Source of the DNA: Dastarcus helophoroides
Taxonomy: Eukaryota; Arthropoda; Insecta; Coleoptera; Bothrideridae
Assembly (NCBI GenBank): GCA_028583605.1
Contig: CM053328.1
Span: 17,315,982 to 17,379,981, forward strand
DNA: 64,000 nt
Direction: 5' to 3'
Shown: one piece after another, positions 47,489 to 59,672 of the stretch
Position numbering within the stretch: position 1 is the stretch's first letter
Layout: each line of letters opens with the position of its first letter
Translations under genes and position numbers: made by a program
The notes under the pieces: model-generated
Seen by the model: the letters and a program-made list of their open reading frames with translations, nothing else
What the model was told of the DNA's origin: nothing
The model's database searches: none

Positions 47489-48820
47489 CGGTTTTTAGCT
47501 AAAAGCCTAGGCAATTTGGTACAGTCCGGCAAAAGTAATAAAATGTTTTGGTCTAAACTAGTCATTTACCTAGAAAGACTATTATGTATCAGGCGAATAA
47601 GTAAACATACGTTATTTTCCTATATGACTGAGATAACTTAGTATTTTACTCAAACGACGGATTCGTTTTAAGCGTTTAGCAAAAGCCAAGTGGCCACAAT
47701 AGTAGAAGGTGTTCAATCCGTCTAGGGTCATAAGAGAGGTCCTGAAAAAGATGTTGGAAACTTTAATAAAACATTGCTATATTCACCTCAGGGCTGGTAG
47801 AAAAAAAAAAGTTGATCCTGGACCACTAGATTATAAAAATATTATAACAAAAGTATTGGGCATTAAAAAGACATGTTATTCTAAAAAAAATGCGTATTTC
47901 GAAAGGCCATTAAAATTTTATCTGGCAGCCAAATTATTGATTGAAAGTTTTAACGATATTACATTAAATTTGAAGAACAGAATTTCATTAAAAGGCAAAT
48001 CAACAAATTATTAAGAATACAGTATTCCACAAAAAAATGTTGCAATAAAATGGCGATTGTGCAACTTCAACATCATAATTCGTCATCTTGTTTAAGTAAA
48101 TAGATTTACATATTTTTATGTTTTGTGTGTTTATTTTGTTAGCAGATAGATGGTTTTCACTTAATACATTCTTGGAATATCCTTTTCTACAGTTACGCTA
48201 TCGACTCGCGTTACCCTCTAAAAATAACATTACCCTGTAGAAATAAATATAGTGGCGTTAAGTCCAGGAATTAAGTGGCCATTTCAAACAATCTTGTCTT
48301 CCAATCCACTGCAATTCATAAGTACAGGGTTGCTATTCAAGATTATTTAGTTGTGTTGGCTGGAACTGAGGCGAGTACGTTAGAAGGGTTTAGTTAATAC
48401 ATCATTTTGGGTTCCCTTGCATGTTATCGAAATGCTTTTGAGGGATTTTTGATATTATTTTTTGTCGCTTTAAATATTTTTCATTTTGGATTTGATATTA
48501 ATTTAGGTTTCTTTTTAAGGACTGTTCTTACAATAAATATCTTTTTTATCTTGTTTGTACATAGTTTCCATTTCCATTAACGATAACAATGGACAGAGTT
48601 TGAGACATTTTTCTAAAAGCCTAAAATAGATCCTTCGTTTGAATAAAAGACTAATTTACATCAGTTATATAGAAAAATAACCTTTATTTTACTTATTCGC
48701 CTGATGAGCAGTGTCTTTTAGGTAAACGACTAATTTCTTACCATTCACGTAGCAAAATATTTGATGATTTCTTTATTTGCCGGTGTTTATCAAATTGCCT
48801 AGGCTTTTAGCTAAAAACCG
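47489..48820. mobile_element. Unclassified inverted-repeat element
   Basis: The left end CGGTTTTTAGCTAAAAGCCT, then AGGCAATTTG, is mirrored by CAAATTGCCTAGGCTTTTAG then CTAAAAACCG. Arm similarity continues for about 160 bp through ATTTACCTA and CAGGCGAATAAGTAAA. No convincing target duplication was found, so the superfamily is unknown. The interior (47709-48014, plus) has a 101-residue open frame beginning MFNPSRVIREVLKKMLETL, basic and without recognised similarity; it may be a transposase scrap. Confidence 0.65.
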
Positions 48821-50002
48821 AATTATGGTAATAAATACCCCAGAAATTTTTAATTTTAAAATTTGCAATTTAAATCCGAATACTAGAACTTTTCTCTAAT
48901 AATATCGAAATTTGTGGACATTTTTAATCTCGAGACTCAACATTTTTAGAAATAGACGAAATTTAGAGGTCAGCTCGAAATTTAAGACTTGGTTTTTGAT
49001 AAATTTAATTTATAACTATTAAACTTTATTAACAATTAAAACAATCAATATTGAAGAATTCCGCAAAGTAAGGGTGATGTTAAATTTAGTTTACTTTATA
49101 TTTTGATTATTTTTCTCAAAATTCAACTTTTGTAATTTTTTCTTTTATCTAATATTTCGACTGAAAATATTTAATTTACAACGAATTATAAATCAAAATT
49201 CTCGATTTGAAATTTCATAGGTGCTTATAAATATAAAATTTTTTCTTAAAATTTTCATATAATAATATAAGAAATTTCGTCTTTATAATTTAAAAAATGT
49301 TCCTGTCGGAGGGAAAACTTAAGAAGGCGGGCATAGACAAGGAGTAAAATGAATAAAAGTTGGAAAGTTGGAAACAGTTCATATTTCGAATTTAAGTGGG
49401 AATTTTATGAAAAAAACTTAATACGTGGGGTTTAAGCTAAACGTTCAAAATATCGAGATAAGGTTGAGATTTTGAGCAGGAATTGGAAAATTGTCAAAAC
49501 CAACTTTTAGTTTTCGAGGTAGAATTTTAAATTGAAATTGAAACTTGTACAACAAAAATGAATGTTTTGAAAGAGAGTTACGTTTCACAACGAATTTTCA
49601 AGAAAAATATAAGACTAAACACCAAATTTAACAGTAAAATAGTATTTTCGCGGAGAAAAATGTATTCAAAACATTAAGTTTTAACCCGAAATTTTAGTCA
49701 AAAAATAAAAATTTAGAATTTCAAAATATATTCATTTTATTAAAAAAATGTCTGAATCTTCTAAAAATCACTGGCAATTTATATTTAAAAAATCAAGTTT
49801 AATTATTTCAAATTTAAACTGAAAATTTTGGATCAAAATCATTGCGAGAATATAAAAAAATTACTTAAAAAATGAATTTTAGCACGAAATTGTATATTAG
49901 GGTTGAGAAAAAATTTCAAAAAAATTCGACATTTTGTACTAAAAAGGCAAAAAATTTCTAGCAAATCTAAATTTCTAGTTTAAATCCTAAATGTTAGGAT
50001 AT
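48821..50002. repeat. Degenerate repeat, no gene
   Basis: AAATTTCGA-type degenerate repeat. At 49016-49050 a scrap (ACTATTAAACTTTATTAACA) matches the Penelope-like family 2 fragment at 58815. Confidence 0.45.
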
Positions 50003-50140
50003 CAGCAATTAAAATACAAATCTTGTCCCCCGAAACCAAGAAAGTTATTGTTGTGTTTTTTAATCTTTCTTGGTTTTAGGGAACAAGATTTGTATTTTAA
50101 TTTTTGAAGATAACCAAGGACCAGCCCGTTTCACCAAAAT
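50003..50140. repeat. Penelope-like terminal repeat, short palindromic copy
   Basis: AAATACAAATCTTGTCCCCC on the left and its inverse GGGAACAAGATTTGTATTTT on the right enclose a short loop. It is followed by GATAACCAAGGACCAGCCCG, as at 24.5 and (inverted) 35.7 kb. Confidence 0.65.
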
Positions 50141-50754
50141 TAAGGATATTAGGAATTTTGAGAAAAAAAAAATTTCAATTCGCTCTCAATATTCTGACAT
50201 GGATCTCAAAATATCAGCTAGATTTGAATTTTCGAGTTTTTTCTTTAAATTTTTTGTCTAAAATTAAAAAACTTTAAAGTTTTCAGAAGGAACTGAAAAA
50301 AAGACCTAGAAGGTTAAAGTCGATTTTTGAAATTTTTGCTTTTTTAAGATTCCGGCTCTAGTTTTGCAATGTTACTGTTTTGCTAAAATTTCAACTTCAA
50401 GTCTTTCTCTGCATATCGTCGCTGACGTGGAAAAAAACTCCTATGTGATGAAAAATAAATGTTACAGGAGAGCAAAAAGACATATTTTTTTCCATATGAA
50501 AAGATAAATAAATTTTTTTAATCTAGTATTATAATGATATGTTTATGTACCTATTTAGGAGACAAGGAAAACAACTGTTTATGATTTATAGACAAAATTT
50601 TATATTTCGAGTGACAGAAAACACATATGTGCTTTTACAATTTTTAAATATATGCACATAAGTGGTTTAAAAAACTTATTACTTAACAAAATTATATTTA
50701 CAGTGCTTTGTTTTTTATTTTTAACTTTTTAAAATTTTTTATCGGTTTAAAATG

Positions 50755-51960
50755 GAATATTGTCACAGAAATTAAGATGATCTTTTTCTCTAACTTATTT
50801 TAATGCTTGTAGACATTTCCATTTTGATTCACTTCTGGGAACATGTCTTGTATAAAGACGAACTGGCCTTTGTAATTTGGTTGCATTTACTTTTCTTTGT
50901 GGCAACAATTCATAATGGCTAGTATGTCGAGTTTTGTATAAAATATATCCATTAGGAGATATGTTAGTGCTCTTATGTCAGTAACATATGGATTACCTGT
51001 TTTTCTTTCCAGATCGGAAAATTTTTACATTATATGGTTGTTTTGAGCAAGAGCTCCCTATCTGGGCCACATAATTACTAATAAGTGCCTAGGCGGAATA
51101 ACGTAGTAGCGCGGACACTATCACATTCCCTCATTGTATGTTCTTTCTCAAGAAATAACTGTCGAATGATTAAATTTTTTTTACTTGTCAAATTTCTTAG
51201 AGCACTTGCTAATACTCTGTTTCTATTTTAAGGGTTACATATGTCAGATATTATAGTAAACAGGCTAATATTATCAACTTGGAATAAAATAAAATCAACG
51301 ATACAACTCGTGAATTCATTAGAAGTCACGCCACCGTTTGATTCATGCCATACATACAGCGCTACATCTTTATTATTTAGAACAAACATTGTAAAATTAT
51401 GATGTTGCAACTTGTTTTTGTAGTCTATCGTGTTTAGCCTCGGTTTTCGGACAGAGTAACACACTTTGAAGGTCAATGGTCAGTACTAAATGATTTTCAT
51501 TCACATCTCCAGCTTAATTTTTTATCTATATATGTGTTTTTTGTATATATACATTTTCAGTTGATAACCACAGCAGATGTATTGGACTTACGCGGGGATG
51601 GTCTATTTGAATATTTTGATCTTTTAAAATATTCAAAGAATTTGCTTGAAACACTTTTTATTGAATTTTGTTTACATCATTCTTCAAACATATTATGCAT
51701 GTAAGAAAATGATCTAAAAGTGGATTCCACATATGTATGTGCCGGTACAGAGGCTTCTATAGTTAGTAACTAGGGACCGTTGGTAGTAATTTTAGCCATT
51801 CTGCCTTTGATTTTCCGATGAGTCTGCCGTTTTATGCCTGTAAGTTTACATTTTTTCTTATGAAGTTGGTCTTTATTATTTTCATTTATGTCACTTATAT
51901 CCTGACCATCTGAAATTAATTGATCCTCACTACGTCTAACACATTTTACAACTGGCATTT
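50755..51960 (-). pseudogene. DUF7869-type (transposon-related) gene, decayed
   Basis: On the minus strand, pieces of one protein family follow in order but in different frames: LVLTIDLQSVLLCPKTEA (about 51480); YKNKLQHHNFTMFVLNNKDV then YVWHESNGGVTSNEF (51420-51310); NRNRVLASALRNLTSKKNL (about 51210); FLEKEHTMRECDSVRAT (about 51150); PNGYILYKTRH and YELLPQR (50960-50900); RPVRLYTRHVPRSESKWKCL (about 50860). This succession (a TMDLQxVL motif, NxGxH, SDGCxxQNRN, KGHTxMECDSVH) is the pattern I associate with DUF7869-domain proteins, which are abundant and probably mobile in insect genomes. Several frameshifts and stops make it dead. The 51958-51770 open frame may be its upstream part, but this is unsure. 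Confidence 0.65.
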
Positions 51961-54900
51961 TTCAACTGAGTATACATAAGAGATATCATATTAAAACTTT
52001 ATATCATTGCGTTATTTTTCAACCAGAAATAAATACAGAACTCCCTTCGGATGTTTAAAAAACTCAATTTCATAAGAAGTGCACATGGGATAATTCTCCA
52101 CGGCAGCGACGATATATTATTTGACTCAACTTTTCCCTCCCGAATTTTGAAAACCTTAAAAAAATGCAAATTTAAACATTGAAATGTTATAAATAAGTCT
52201 AAAGTTTTCGAAGCTCGACATGTATGTAGAAAAAACTAATACTGAATATTTTAATATTTTCAGTTGCCCACTGACACCTATGACTTACAATTAGTGACTC
52301 ACGAGTAATAATGTAAGTAGTAAGTAATAAAAAATGTATTCCACATCTCAAAAAGCTACGACTTTACTGCTTTATGCCTACACTTCCTTATGCAGAACTT
52401 AACAGTTATCTTACACGATGAAGTGAATTATTTTTCTGCTTATAAATTTCACCCAACTTTAACGAGTACATTTAAATTAAAATGATAATTATTATACTCC
52501 TGACTGACTGTTATGAACGATAAACTAAGATAGAGTTTATGCATTTATGCCAGATTGACAAAACAATTTTCTTTGGATTTTGCAAATAAAATATTATAAA
52601 TAAATGACATGCATGTTACAAATAAAGGGATTATATGTATTAAGTAGATTTTACTGAATAAATATCAATTTATTGATGAATTTCAAGCGCTTTCAACTAG
52701 GTATTTGCGAAGTGTGAAAGTTTTTAAAATATAACATATATTTAATTCCGGCTTTAACGATTTTTCATGAAGTTAAGTCCTATTCAAAATTATTTTCCAG
52801 ACATTACAAAAAAACAGATGTTATAGAAGTAATGCGATTTGAAAATATTTAAATTTATTTTTCTTCATAATTTGTTCAAATAATCCCTATGCAGTAAAAT
52901 ATGAATTTGTAAATCCAGTGAAATATATTAAATATTTGAATTATGGCAAAACCACCAATTTTTTGATTCAGTAATATTTTCCGTAAATAACTCTATTTAC
53001 TGGATTGAAATTATTCGCTATAGTTTATAATTTAAGGGTTTATATTTTAAACGCGTCCATAAAATGTGCACAATTACTGTTATCCTATATGGTTACAATG
53101 ATGTGGTGATGTTTGTTCAATTTATCGAGAAATAGCTAAAATATTTTACCATTCTTTTAAACTATTAATTATGAAAACGATTGGTTACTTACCTTGACTT
53201 ATATTTTTTTCAGATCGGGGCTTGTGATGGCACTACTTAAAGGGTTCAACGTTTTGCTTACTATCATAGTTTAGTTTTTCAAAAACTGAAAGACTAAAAA
53301 GTAGCTAAATCAGTATGTCAACATCAACCATACCAGAGCAGAGGTCCAGAGGTCAAACTAACTTTCCTGGATACAAATGTGGAACGCATCAAAGTGACTT
53401 ATCAGTAAAAGCCTTTCTAATTGGTGTTATTACAACTGTTTATTAACAGTTTAGTATTTACTTAATTAATTATTAGTAACCGTAAGGTGTATGTGCACAT
53501 TTAAGAAAAAAACACAATTCTCTACAATGAAGCAATTGTGCGGGAACGTTAGCGCGAGGGGCGATTCATCTCTGCTGAATGGTGTTTATTTCAAACTTTT
53601 CTAGAAGGGGAATAATTGAAGTAATTAAATAGACCTGCAGGAGTGTCCCCAAGACAGTTAGTTTCGATGAGGATAGATTAAATAAAGTTTCTTGTGAGTA
53701 AATAAAAGTATTAAAATCCATAGCGAACTGGTAACAGGTAATAGGGTTGTTATTGTTATTTACCTTAGCCCATTAAAATCGCTTTGTGATTTATTGAATA
53801 CGAGGTTAACAGAAAGGTTACCGAAATAAAACGAAGTCTCGTTTTTAATTTATTATTCCAGGAATTTATAAAACACATTTGATGCATCAGCAATTCTCAG
53901 AAAAATTAAGTGAAATTTTTTTAAGGGTAATTTGTAAAAAAATAACAACTTATGTATCAATTGCGCTCATAATTAACATTATTCTCTTATAATATCCAAG
54001 ATTCTAAACCTATTTTATTAAATAACAAAATAATTCTAACTCTCAATCAATCAATGTACAGGTAACACGTCTCTATTATTATTAAAATGTACTCGTGAAT
54101 TCCTAAACCGTGTTCAAGTTATTTAGTGCTGACAGGAAAAATTGCATAAAAAGTAGTAGTTAATTTTGATAGCTATGACGGTGAAAAAATTCTGTTTTAA
54201 TAAAAAGAAGGCAATCAGATAAAAAAATTAATTTTATAATTTGAACACTGTTGCTTAGAGATGTGCAAAAATTGACTCATTTCCATCATAATATCTAAAA
54301 AAAATATTATTTACAAAAAGAATCATCATATTTTCCTTTCATTATTATCAGTCTTTTTTAGCCAATGCAAGCTTACGGCGTAACAGGGAACGGTAACGAT
54401 CATTTGGCAATAGGAAAAACGCATAAAGCTTGAATTTCAACACATCCCATTTGTTATATATTTCTTAATATTTACATAATTACACAAATAGAAATAATTA
54501 CATTTATTTATATACTTTATTTACTTACATAATCTTTAAGTGTATCACATAGAAGTCGTGGAAGATTTCCTTTTATTTGTTTATTACAAACAATTTATAA
54601 ATAAATTATGTCGAAATATTTATTTATATTTAAGATCACCTTAAAAGGCTTAAGATTAATAAAGTGACTAAGATTATATGACTTAGTTGAAGCTGCATTC
54701 TGGAGATGGCACCGTTGTCATTTTGTGAATGGAAAACCACTGAAACAAGAAGAGTGCGCATAGTATTTTTTATGCAAAATCAATGATGTAAGACCCTTAA
54801 TTAATATACAGTTAATTTTTACGGAAATTGTTAAAATTTTCCATTTGGCTGTAATGAATTTGTCATAGCTTACTGTCACTTAAAAAATAAATCAAGATTC

Positions 54901-55305
54901 GTCTTTATCGATCGTTCTAATGCAACGAATTTACGAGTTAGATCTAAATAGCGACCATTTATCAATCACCCTGTAGTTTAAAAACTAGAGAGCTCTGACA
55001 AGTTCGACAGCGGAATTTGGTCAAAAAGTAGGACTAAAGTGAAAATCGCATATTTTTAATAACAATTTGAACACTATGACGCAAGTTCTACTAATTATCA
55101 CCGATGTGATGATAAAGACATAAAACTCAGAACTTAAACAATTAGTGGACATTCTTCTTTTAACTTGAAACATAATGACATTTGATATAAAACGGTGATA
55201 TAGGCCAAAGTTTAATGACAATAATTCTGAGATTGCATCCAATAAACAGTTCTCGCGAAATCCCTTACAGACAATCGGATAAAATTGCGTTTGTGTTCTA
55301 CTTAC
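51961..55305. other. Downstream intron or flank of beat; nothing recognised
   Basis: A long AT-rich stretch that should contain, or lead to, the last exon(s) of the beat gene. No exon with the required phase and a credible C-terminal sequence was found, nor any element boundary. The open frame 55314-55021 begins in the beat exon's flank and reads through its donor into intron. Confidence 0.4.
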
Positions 55306-55547
55306 GTGTGGCACCTGGATGTTTTTCCGCTGCTTGAGCCAGCTTCCAGTGGGGCTGTTCAGTGGAGGAGCTCGTGGTCAAAGTGACGACTTGAACGTAG
55401 GCGATTTTGTGTCGCTTCTTTTCTAATTCGACACTTTTCTCCGAGCTTCTGTAATAAACATCGTACAGGCTCGCCACGCATCGAATTTTCAGGCGTCCCT
55501 TAGAAAAGAGATGCTTAGTTATTTGTAGCCTCAGAACAGAGTCCGAT
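55306..55547 (-). CDS. Beaten-path family protein, exon for the second half of Ig domain 2
   Basis: The exon is bounded by TTTTATTTCAG and C|GTAAGT. It starts with one base that completes the codon left by the 62491 exon (AC+A = T) and encodes SDSVLRLQITKHLFSKGRLK, then IRCVASLYDVYYRSSEKSVE and a basic tail. LxFxVxxxHFxxGxxxIxCVAxxxDVYWRSxEKS is the characteristic second-Ig pattern of Drosophila Beat proteins, and the cysteine pairs with that in ANCTSEM of the previous exon. Beat proteins are secreted or membrane Ig proteins that bind Side receptors and guide motor axons. The exon ends in phase 1, so at least one more coding exon is expected downstream; it was not identified. Which beat paralogue this is cannot be decided. 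Confidence 0.88.
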
Positions 55548-55639
55548 CTGAAATAAAAGAAAAACTATATAAGTTGAATAACATAAGCGTGAGCTTTGAA
55601 ATTTGTGAATCGATGAAAGAAAAAGATGATCGCGGTAGA

Positions 55640-55974
55640 ATCTTTTTAAACCATGTGCATGTTACCGACGAATCAGCTTTTCAAATGGTTCGGTATTGGC
55701 TTAGGGTAAAAAGTGAACTTAAGTATTCCTGTTTCTATTAATATAATACCTTAAAATGTTAAATGCCTGGGCTGATACGTTAGGAGGTTCAGTTGTGGGA
55801 ACATTATTAATAAACGGAAACCATACTGTTGACAAATATTTAACTATGCCAAATCAAATAATTCCGGCTGTCCCAAAGTTGGATACTAATTTTCAGTATA
55901 TGTGCTTATTAATTTTTGTCACACTATATCAAAGACTAATCAATTATTTTCATAAAACTATTACTTTAGCTTAA
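55640..55974 (+). pseudogene. Fragment of a DDE transposase
   Basis: VTDESAF at about 55660 resembles the first-aspartate motif, and LNAWADTLGGSVVGTLLING (from 55756) followed by YLTMPNQIIPAV resembles the segment VNVWAGIxGxxVIGPxFxxG...YLxxLxxxIxP of insect DDE transposases related to mariner/Tc. The two pieces are in different frames, and the rest is missing. It lies in the beat intron on the opposite strand. Confidence 0.5.
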
Positions 55975-56140
55975 TTTAAGAATGCTTGTTTTTTCAGATC
56001 AGTTGATTATAAAAAAATACAAGATTTTTCTCAGGATCTATCGAATTGGGTATGCCGATCTGACAAGATCTAAATTTAACCAGTTTTTCTAAGAATTATT
56101 AAGACCCTTAAAAATGTTCTTCCTATAAAAAATAAAAATA

Positions 56141-57654
56141 CACTCATGGACAAAATTATCTAATATTTTTTGTTATCACTATTACTGGAATACGATTTTA
56201 AATTAACGGTGTAATATTATACATGTGTTGATATTATTCATTTAGTAGGTGAATACACATTTAGTTCATTTTAATGGAGTTATTTTCTCGCGTATTGTCA
56301 CTTAAAAATTCCTCACATAATTCAAGAAACATAGTGAATTAAGTTATTTGTAGTGAAGCTTAGTAAGTGTTACTGATTTTAATTTGTTGTTTCCTCTATT
56401 TAAAAATGAAACATGCCACCAGTTTAGACACTGCAGTGAAGCTGAGGCGGCGCAAATTGTAACTCTACATGAAGAAGGATATAGACAAAAAGATATTGCA
56501 CGACGTCTCAGGAGAGGTCAATCTACAGTATCGAATATTTTAAAAAGGTATCAAGAGTCTGGAGATTTTGTGCGAAGGCCTGGTCAAGGGCGCAAAAGGT
56601 GTACAACAGCAATTGATGACCGGTTTTTGATCCTTACTTCTGCCCGAAATCGAACATGTTAGTTCGAAAACTGTTAGACGAAGATTGAAACAAGTAGGTT
56701 TAAAACCAAGACGGCCTGCCAAAGTTCCACGACTTTTCCAAAATCACAAAACTCAGCGATTAGAATTTGCCAGAACGCATATTCAGTGGGATATCGAGAA
56801 TTGAAAAAATGTTCTGTTCACTGATGAGACTAGAATACAATTATGGAAGCCAGATGGACGAAATCACGTCTATAGAAAAGTTGGAGAACGATATAATAGC
56901 TGCAATCTCATACAAACTGTTAGATTTGGAGGTGGCGGCATAATGCTTTGGTGAGGCATAAGTTGGGAGGGACGCACCAAACTCGTGAAAGTCATTGGAC
57001 GAATGACCAGTGACTGGTATATCGAAAACATTCTCCAAGACTACGTTTTGCAATATATGGGTCACATTGGATACGACAGGTTCGTATTTATGCACGATAA
57101 CGCTCGACCACACGCAGCTGGCATAGTGACTAATTACCTTGATACAGTGTAGATTCAAAAATTAGATTGGCCGCCGTATAGCCCAGACTTAAATCCTATT
57201 GAACACTTGTGGGATCAACTAAAACGCCGCATACGACAAAGAAATCCTGTTCCAAATACTCTAGAAGAACTTTGACTTGGAGCACAATATGAATGGAACG
57301 CAATTCCTCAAGATTTTATTTAAACTCTAATTAGTAGCATGTTGAGAAGGATGCAAGCAGTAATTAGAGCTCGAGGTGGGAATACTCGTTATTAACTATG
57401 CTCTATTATTCAAATCAAAAGAGAGTATTTGCTTATTTAAGTAACATTTAAGTTAAAAATAATTATCCTTAATTTTCATATTACTTAGCATAATTGTTTT
57501 TTACTACTTTCTATTGATAAAGACTTAATATTCTCTACTTAAAATGTGTAAAATAAACTATTATATCTTCTATAACGAGTTTCTTTCGGTAACATTTACT
57601 AATAACTTTAAAAAATGCGAAAATTTAAATATTCGATAATTTTGTCCATGAGTG
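56141..57654 (+). mobile_element. Tc1-family transposon with intact ends
   Basis: Terminal inverted repeats of about 28 bp begin CACTCATGGACAAAATTATC at both ends with one mismatch inside, and TA lies on both sides (56139-56140, 57655-57656). Length is 1514 bp, the usual size of a Tc1 element. It carries one transposase gene on the plus strand, now broken. It is inserted in the beat intron. Confidence 0.93.
56411..57395 (+). pseudogene. Tc1-type (DD34E) transposase, inactivated
   Basis: N-terminal helix-turn-helix: AEAAQIVTLHEEGYRQKDIA and then STVSNILKRYQ (about 56440-56550). A second DNA-binding part follows: SSKTVRRRLKQVGLKPRRPA (about 56660). The catalytic part has NVLFTDETRIQLW (first D), RFVFMHDNARPHAA (second D) and PYSPDLNPIEHLWDQLKRR; 34 residues separate the last D and the E, the DD34E signature of Tc1. 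In-frame stops occur before NVLFTDE, in GGGIMLW*, before IQKLDWPP, and near the C-terminus, and there are frameshifts at the N-terminus and near 56640. The open 56384-56662 piece is only the first domain. Confidence 0.92.
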
Positions 57655-57656
57655 TA

Positions 57657-58800
57657 TAATAAACTGCAATTATGCTAACATTTCTTGCCTATGGTCAAAT
57701 AATTATTTAAAAAAATTTATATTTTCAGTAGTTAGGTAATATTCTCCTTAGTGCTCCGAAAAGATGCTGTTTTGTTTGAATTCCTGAGTCGGCGTAGTCA
57801 TAATTTGATAAACATCGCTAACCAGCTATGAAATCGTGAAACAATGTCTTTTATAATTTTCATTTGCTGTCCTTAGGAATGTGTACTTATTATTATAAGT
57901 TTATTTATGCCAGTAGTTCCTTTAAATATAAAGATACTTTTTATGGATAAATGATATATTAGTAGTAAATATATGTATAGCTGGTAAACAGAAAAAGTGT
58001 TCGTAGTTTTTTATTAGATATACCTAGTTATTGACAGTTTTGTTAAAAAAAAAATACAGAACGTATTTGATATTTAGAGCATCAACTATTCATGTTTGGT
58101 ATTTAGGCGTTTGTGCCACTTTTGACGTACATATTAGAGTAATTAGTAGGGTAATTGAGAACGCCCGGGTGGCTCCTTTCATAGAGCTCACGCTTTGAAT
58201 GACTCTTCTTAAAATTTGCTATTTCGAACGTTGCCTTGAATCAAAGGGTAATAATGTGAATGTCTCTATAGCAAAGAATATGTTAGTTATGATTAAAATA
58301 GCCCCTCCGATATATTTTATCGCCATGACAGCTAATGATTATGTTCAAAGTTGATGAATAACTTATAGAAAATTTTGCATACCGTGGGTAATCAAAGTTA
58401 ATCGACTGATAAATTTAATGACATTTTTGCACATGTCAATTCAAATAAGTCTTTCAATTTGCGCCCAAGTATTTTTTGATAATGTCGTAACGGAATTGAA
58501 AAACCATGAATAATATTGTACATCGTGTATGCCGTTTTAAGAGCTCTAATTCTCATATGTCAATCGGACGACAAATTAAAAAACGAAAAAGTAGAACAGA
58601 AAAATTAGAAAATTTTGCTGCTCAATAGCCTCCCCAGTACCTACTACAGATCCACATGTTAGATGAAAAATGTCTGTCAAGCAAATTGGGACCATCATCA
58701 TTATTGAAAGGTGTATAGAAGAACTATCGTCTTAGTATTATTAATTACTGTTTGAATTTAGGTAAAGAACGTACCGGAATTAATCACCTAGTAGAGATCT
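57657..58800. other. Beat intron, nothing recognised
   Basis: No gene, RNA or element edge identified. Confidence 0.4.
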
Positions 58801-58809
58801 AGGTATGTA

Positions 58810-59394
58810 TAACTATTAAACTTTATTAACAATAAATACAACAAGAAATATTTGCTATCACCGGACCTGTTTCGCTTTTCAGCATTGTCAGCGGTTATAC
58901 CAGTGGTTTATGTAGCCGTTATTATGCTAACAAGCTCCAAGGATTACAGGCCCCTACAAATATTCAGTCTAATCCTAATTCTCGTCCAAAGCTTCTATTA
59001 GAGGTGTGTTCAAAAGATCTAGCTATTCGTTCATAATTTTAAATTTTGTCGATTTTAAATATTTGCAAATTTCTATGGCTTCCAAGAAATAAAGGTTTAT
59101 AGTATTATTGCAAATTTGTAATACTTCTACTGTGTTCGCGCTTGTAAGTTTATGTTGTGTTTTTAATAGATGCTTTGCATAATTTGATCTTTCTGGATAT
59201 TTATTTCTGAAGGCAGCAAGATGTTTACTGTATCTAATGTGAATATTACCTCGCTGTACCCTTTTATTAATATCATTGCAGGTCATATTCATAGTTAAAT
59301 AATGCTGTTTACGTAAGAGCATATTGGCAACGCAAATTAGCGTGATAGTGACGTGAAACCATAATTTTCTCCTACCTAAAATCGCTAAACGCAC
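58810..59394 (-). pseudogene. Penelope-like C-terminal fragment, family 2
   Basis: The open frame (59394-59023) contains RYSKHLAAFRNKYPERSNYA and KHLLKTQHKL, then LYFLEAIEICKYLK. The order (a basic R.SKH.A.FRN, then S.YAKHLL.T.H, then .LE..EI.K) is that of the last third of GIY-YIG endonucleases in Penelope-like elements. The GIY and YVG motifs themselves are absent, so this is a fragment. Its 3' side (58930-58810) is the terminal repeat shared with 28210-28366. It lies within the beat intron, on the same strand as beat. Confidence 0.6.
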
Positions 59395-59511
59395 CTAAAC
59401 AAGTTTTCACTTTAAAAATTAAAATCTAAAAAAGGGAGTAGAAAAAGTTTCAAGGTTAATTCAAAAGTACGGTAACGAAATGTAATTGTAGAATTTAGAA
59501 TCTAAGAAAAT

Positions 59512-59672
59512 TTTCTAGAAAGATCTGATAAGAAAAAGCGGCCGCGAAAATGAAGAAAACGGCAGTTTAGCGTTCCAGAAATTTCGGCAAACGATAAGCC
59601 TTATCTCCTGTATTTTTCTAGAACCCGGAAGCGAAAACTATATAAGGCGATCGCCTCGAATCAGTCAGTCAG
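59512..59672 (+). promoter_or_regulatory. Heat-shock-type promoter without an evident gene
   Basis: Three heat-shock-element cores precede a TATA box: TTCTAGAA at 59513-59520, a three-unit element TTCCAGAAATTTC at 59573-59585, and TTCTAGAA at 59616-59623. TATATAAG is at 59639-59646, and TCAGTCAGTCAG starts at 59661 (arthropod initiator TCAGTC, 24-32 nt after the TATA). The spacing is what a strong insect heat-shock promoter needs. Downstream, the first ATG (59714) opens only 15 codons and no conserved protein follows. Possible explanations are an LTR (TG at 59481, TATACA at 59947-59952), a captured hsp promoter, or a non-coding heat-shock transcript. Confidence 0.6.

Noticed and set aside
54680..54770. 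Possible last exon of beat
   Set aside because: A short stretch with less AT bias was inspected on the minus strand, but no frame with the required phase, acceptor and stop gave a convincing Beat C-terminus.
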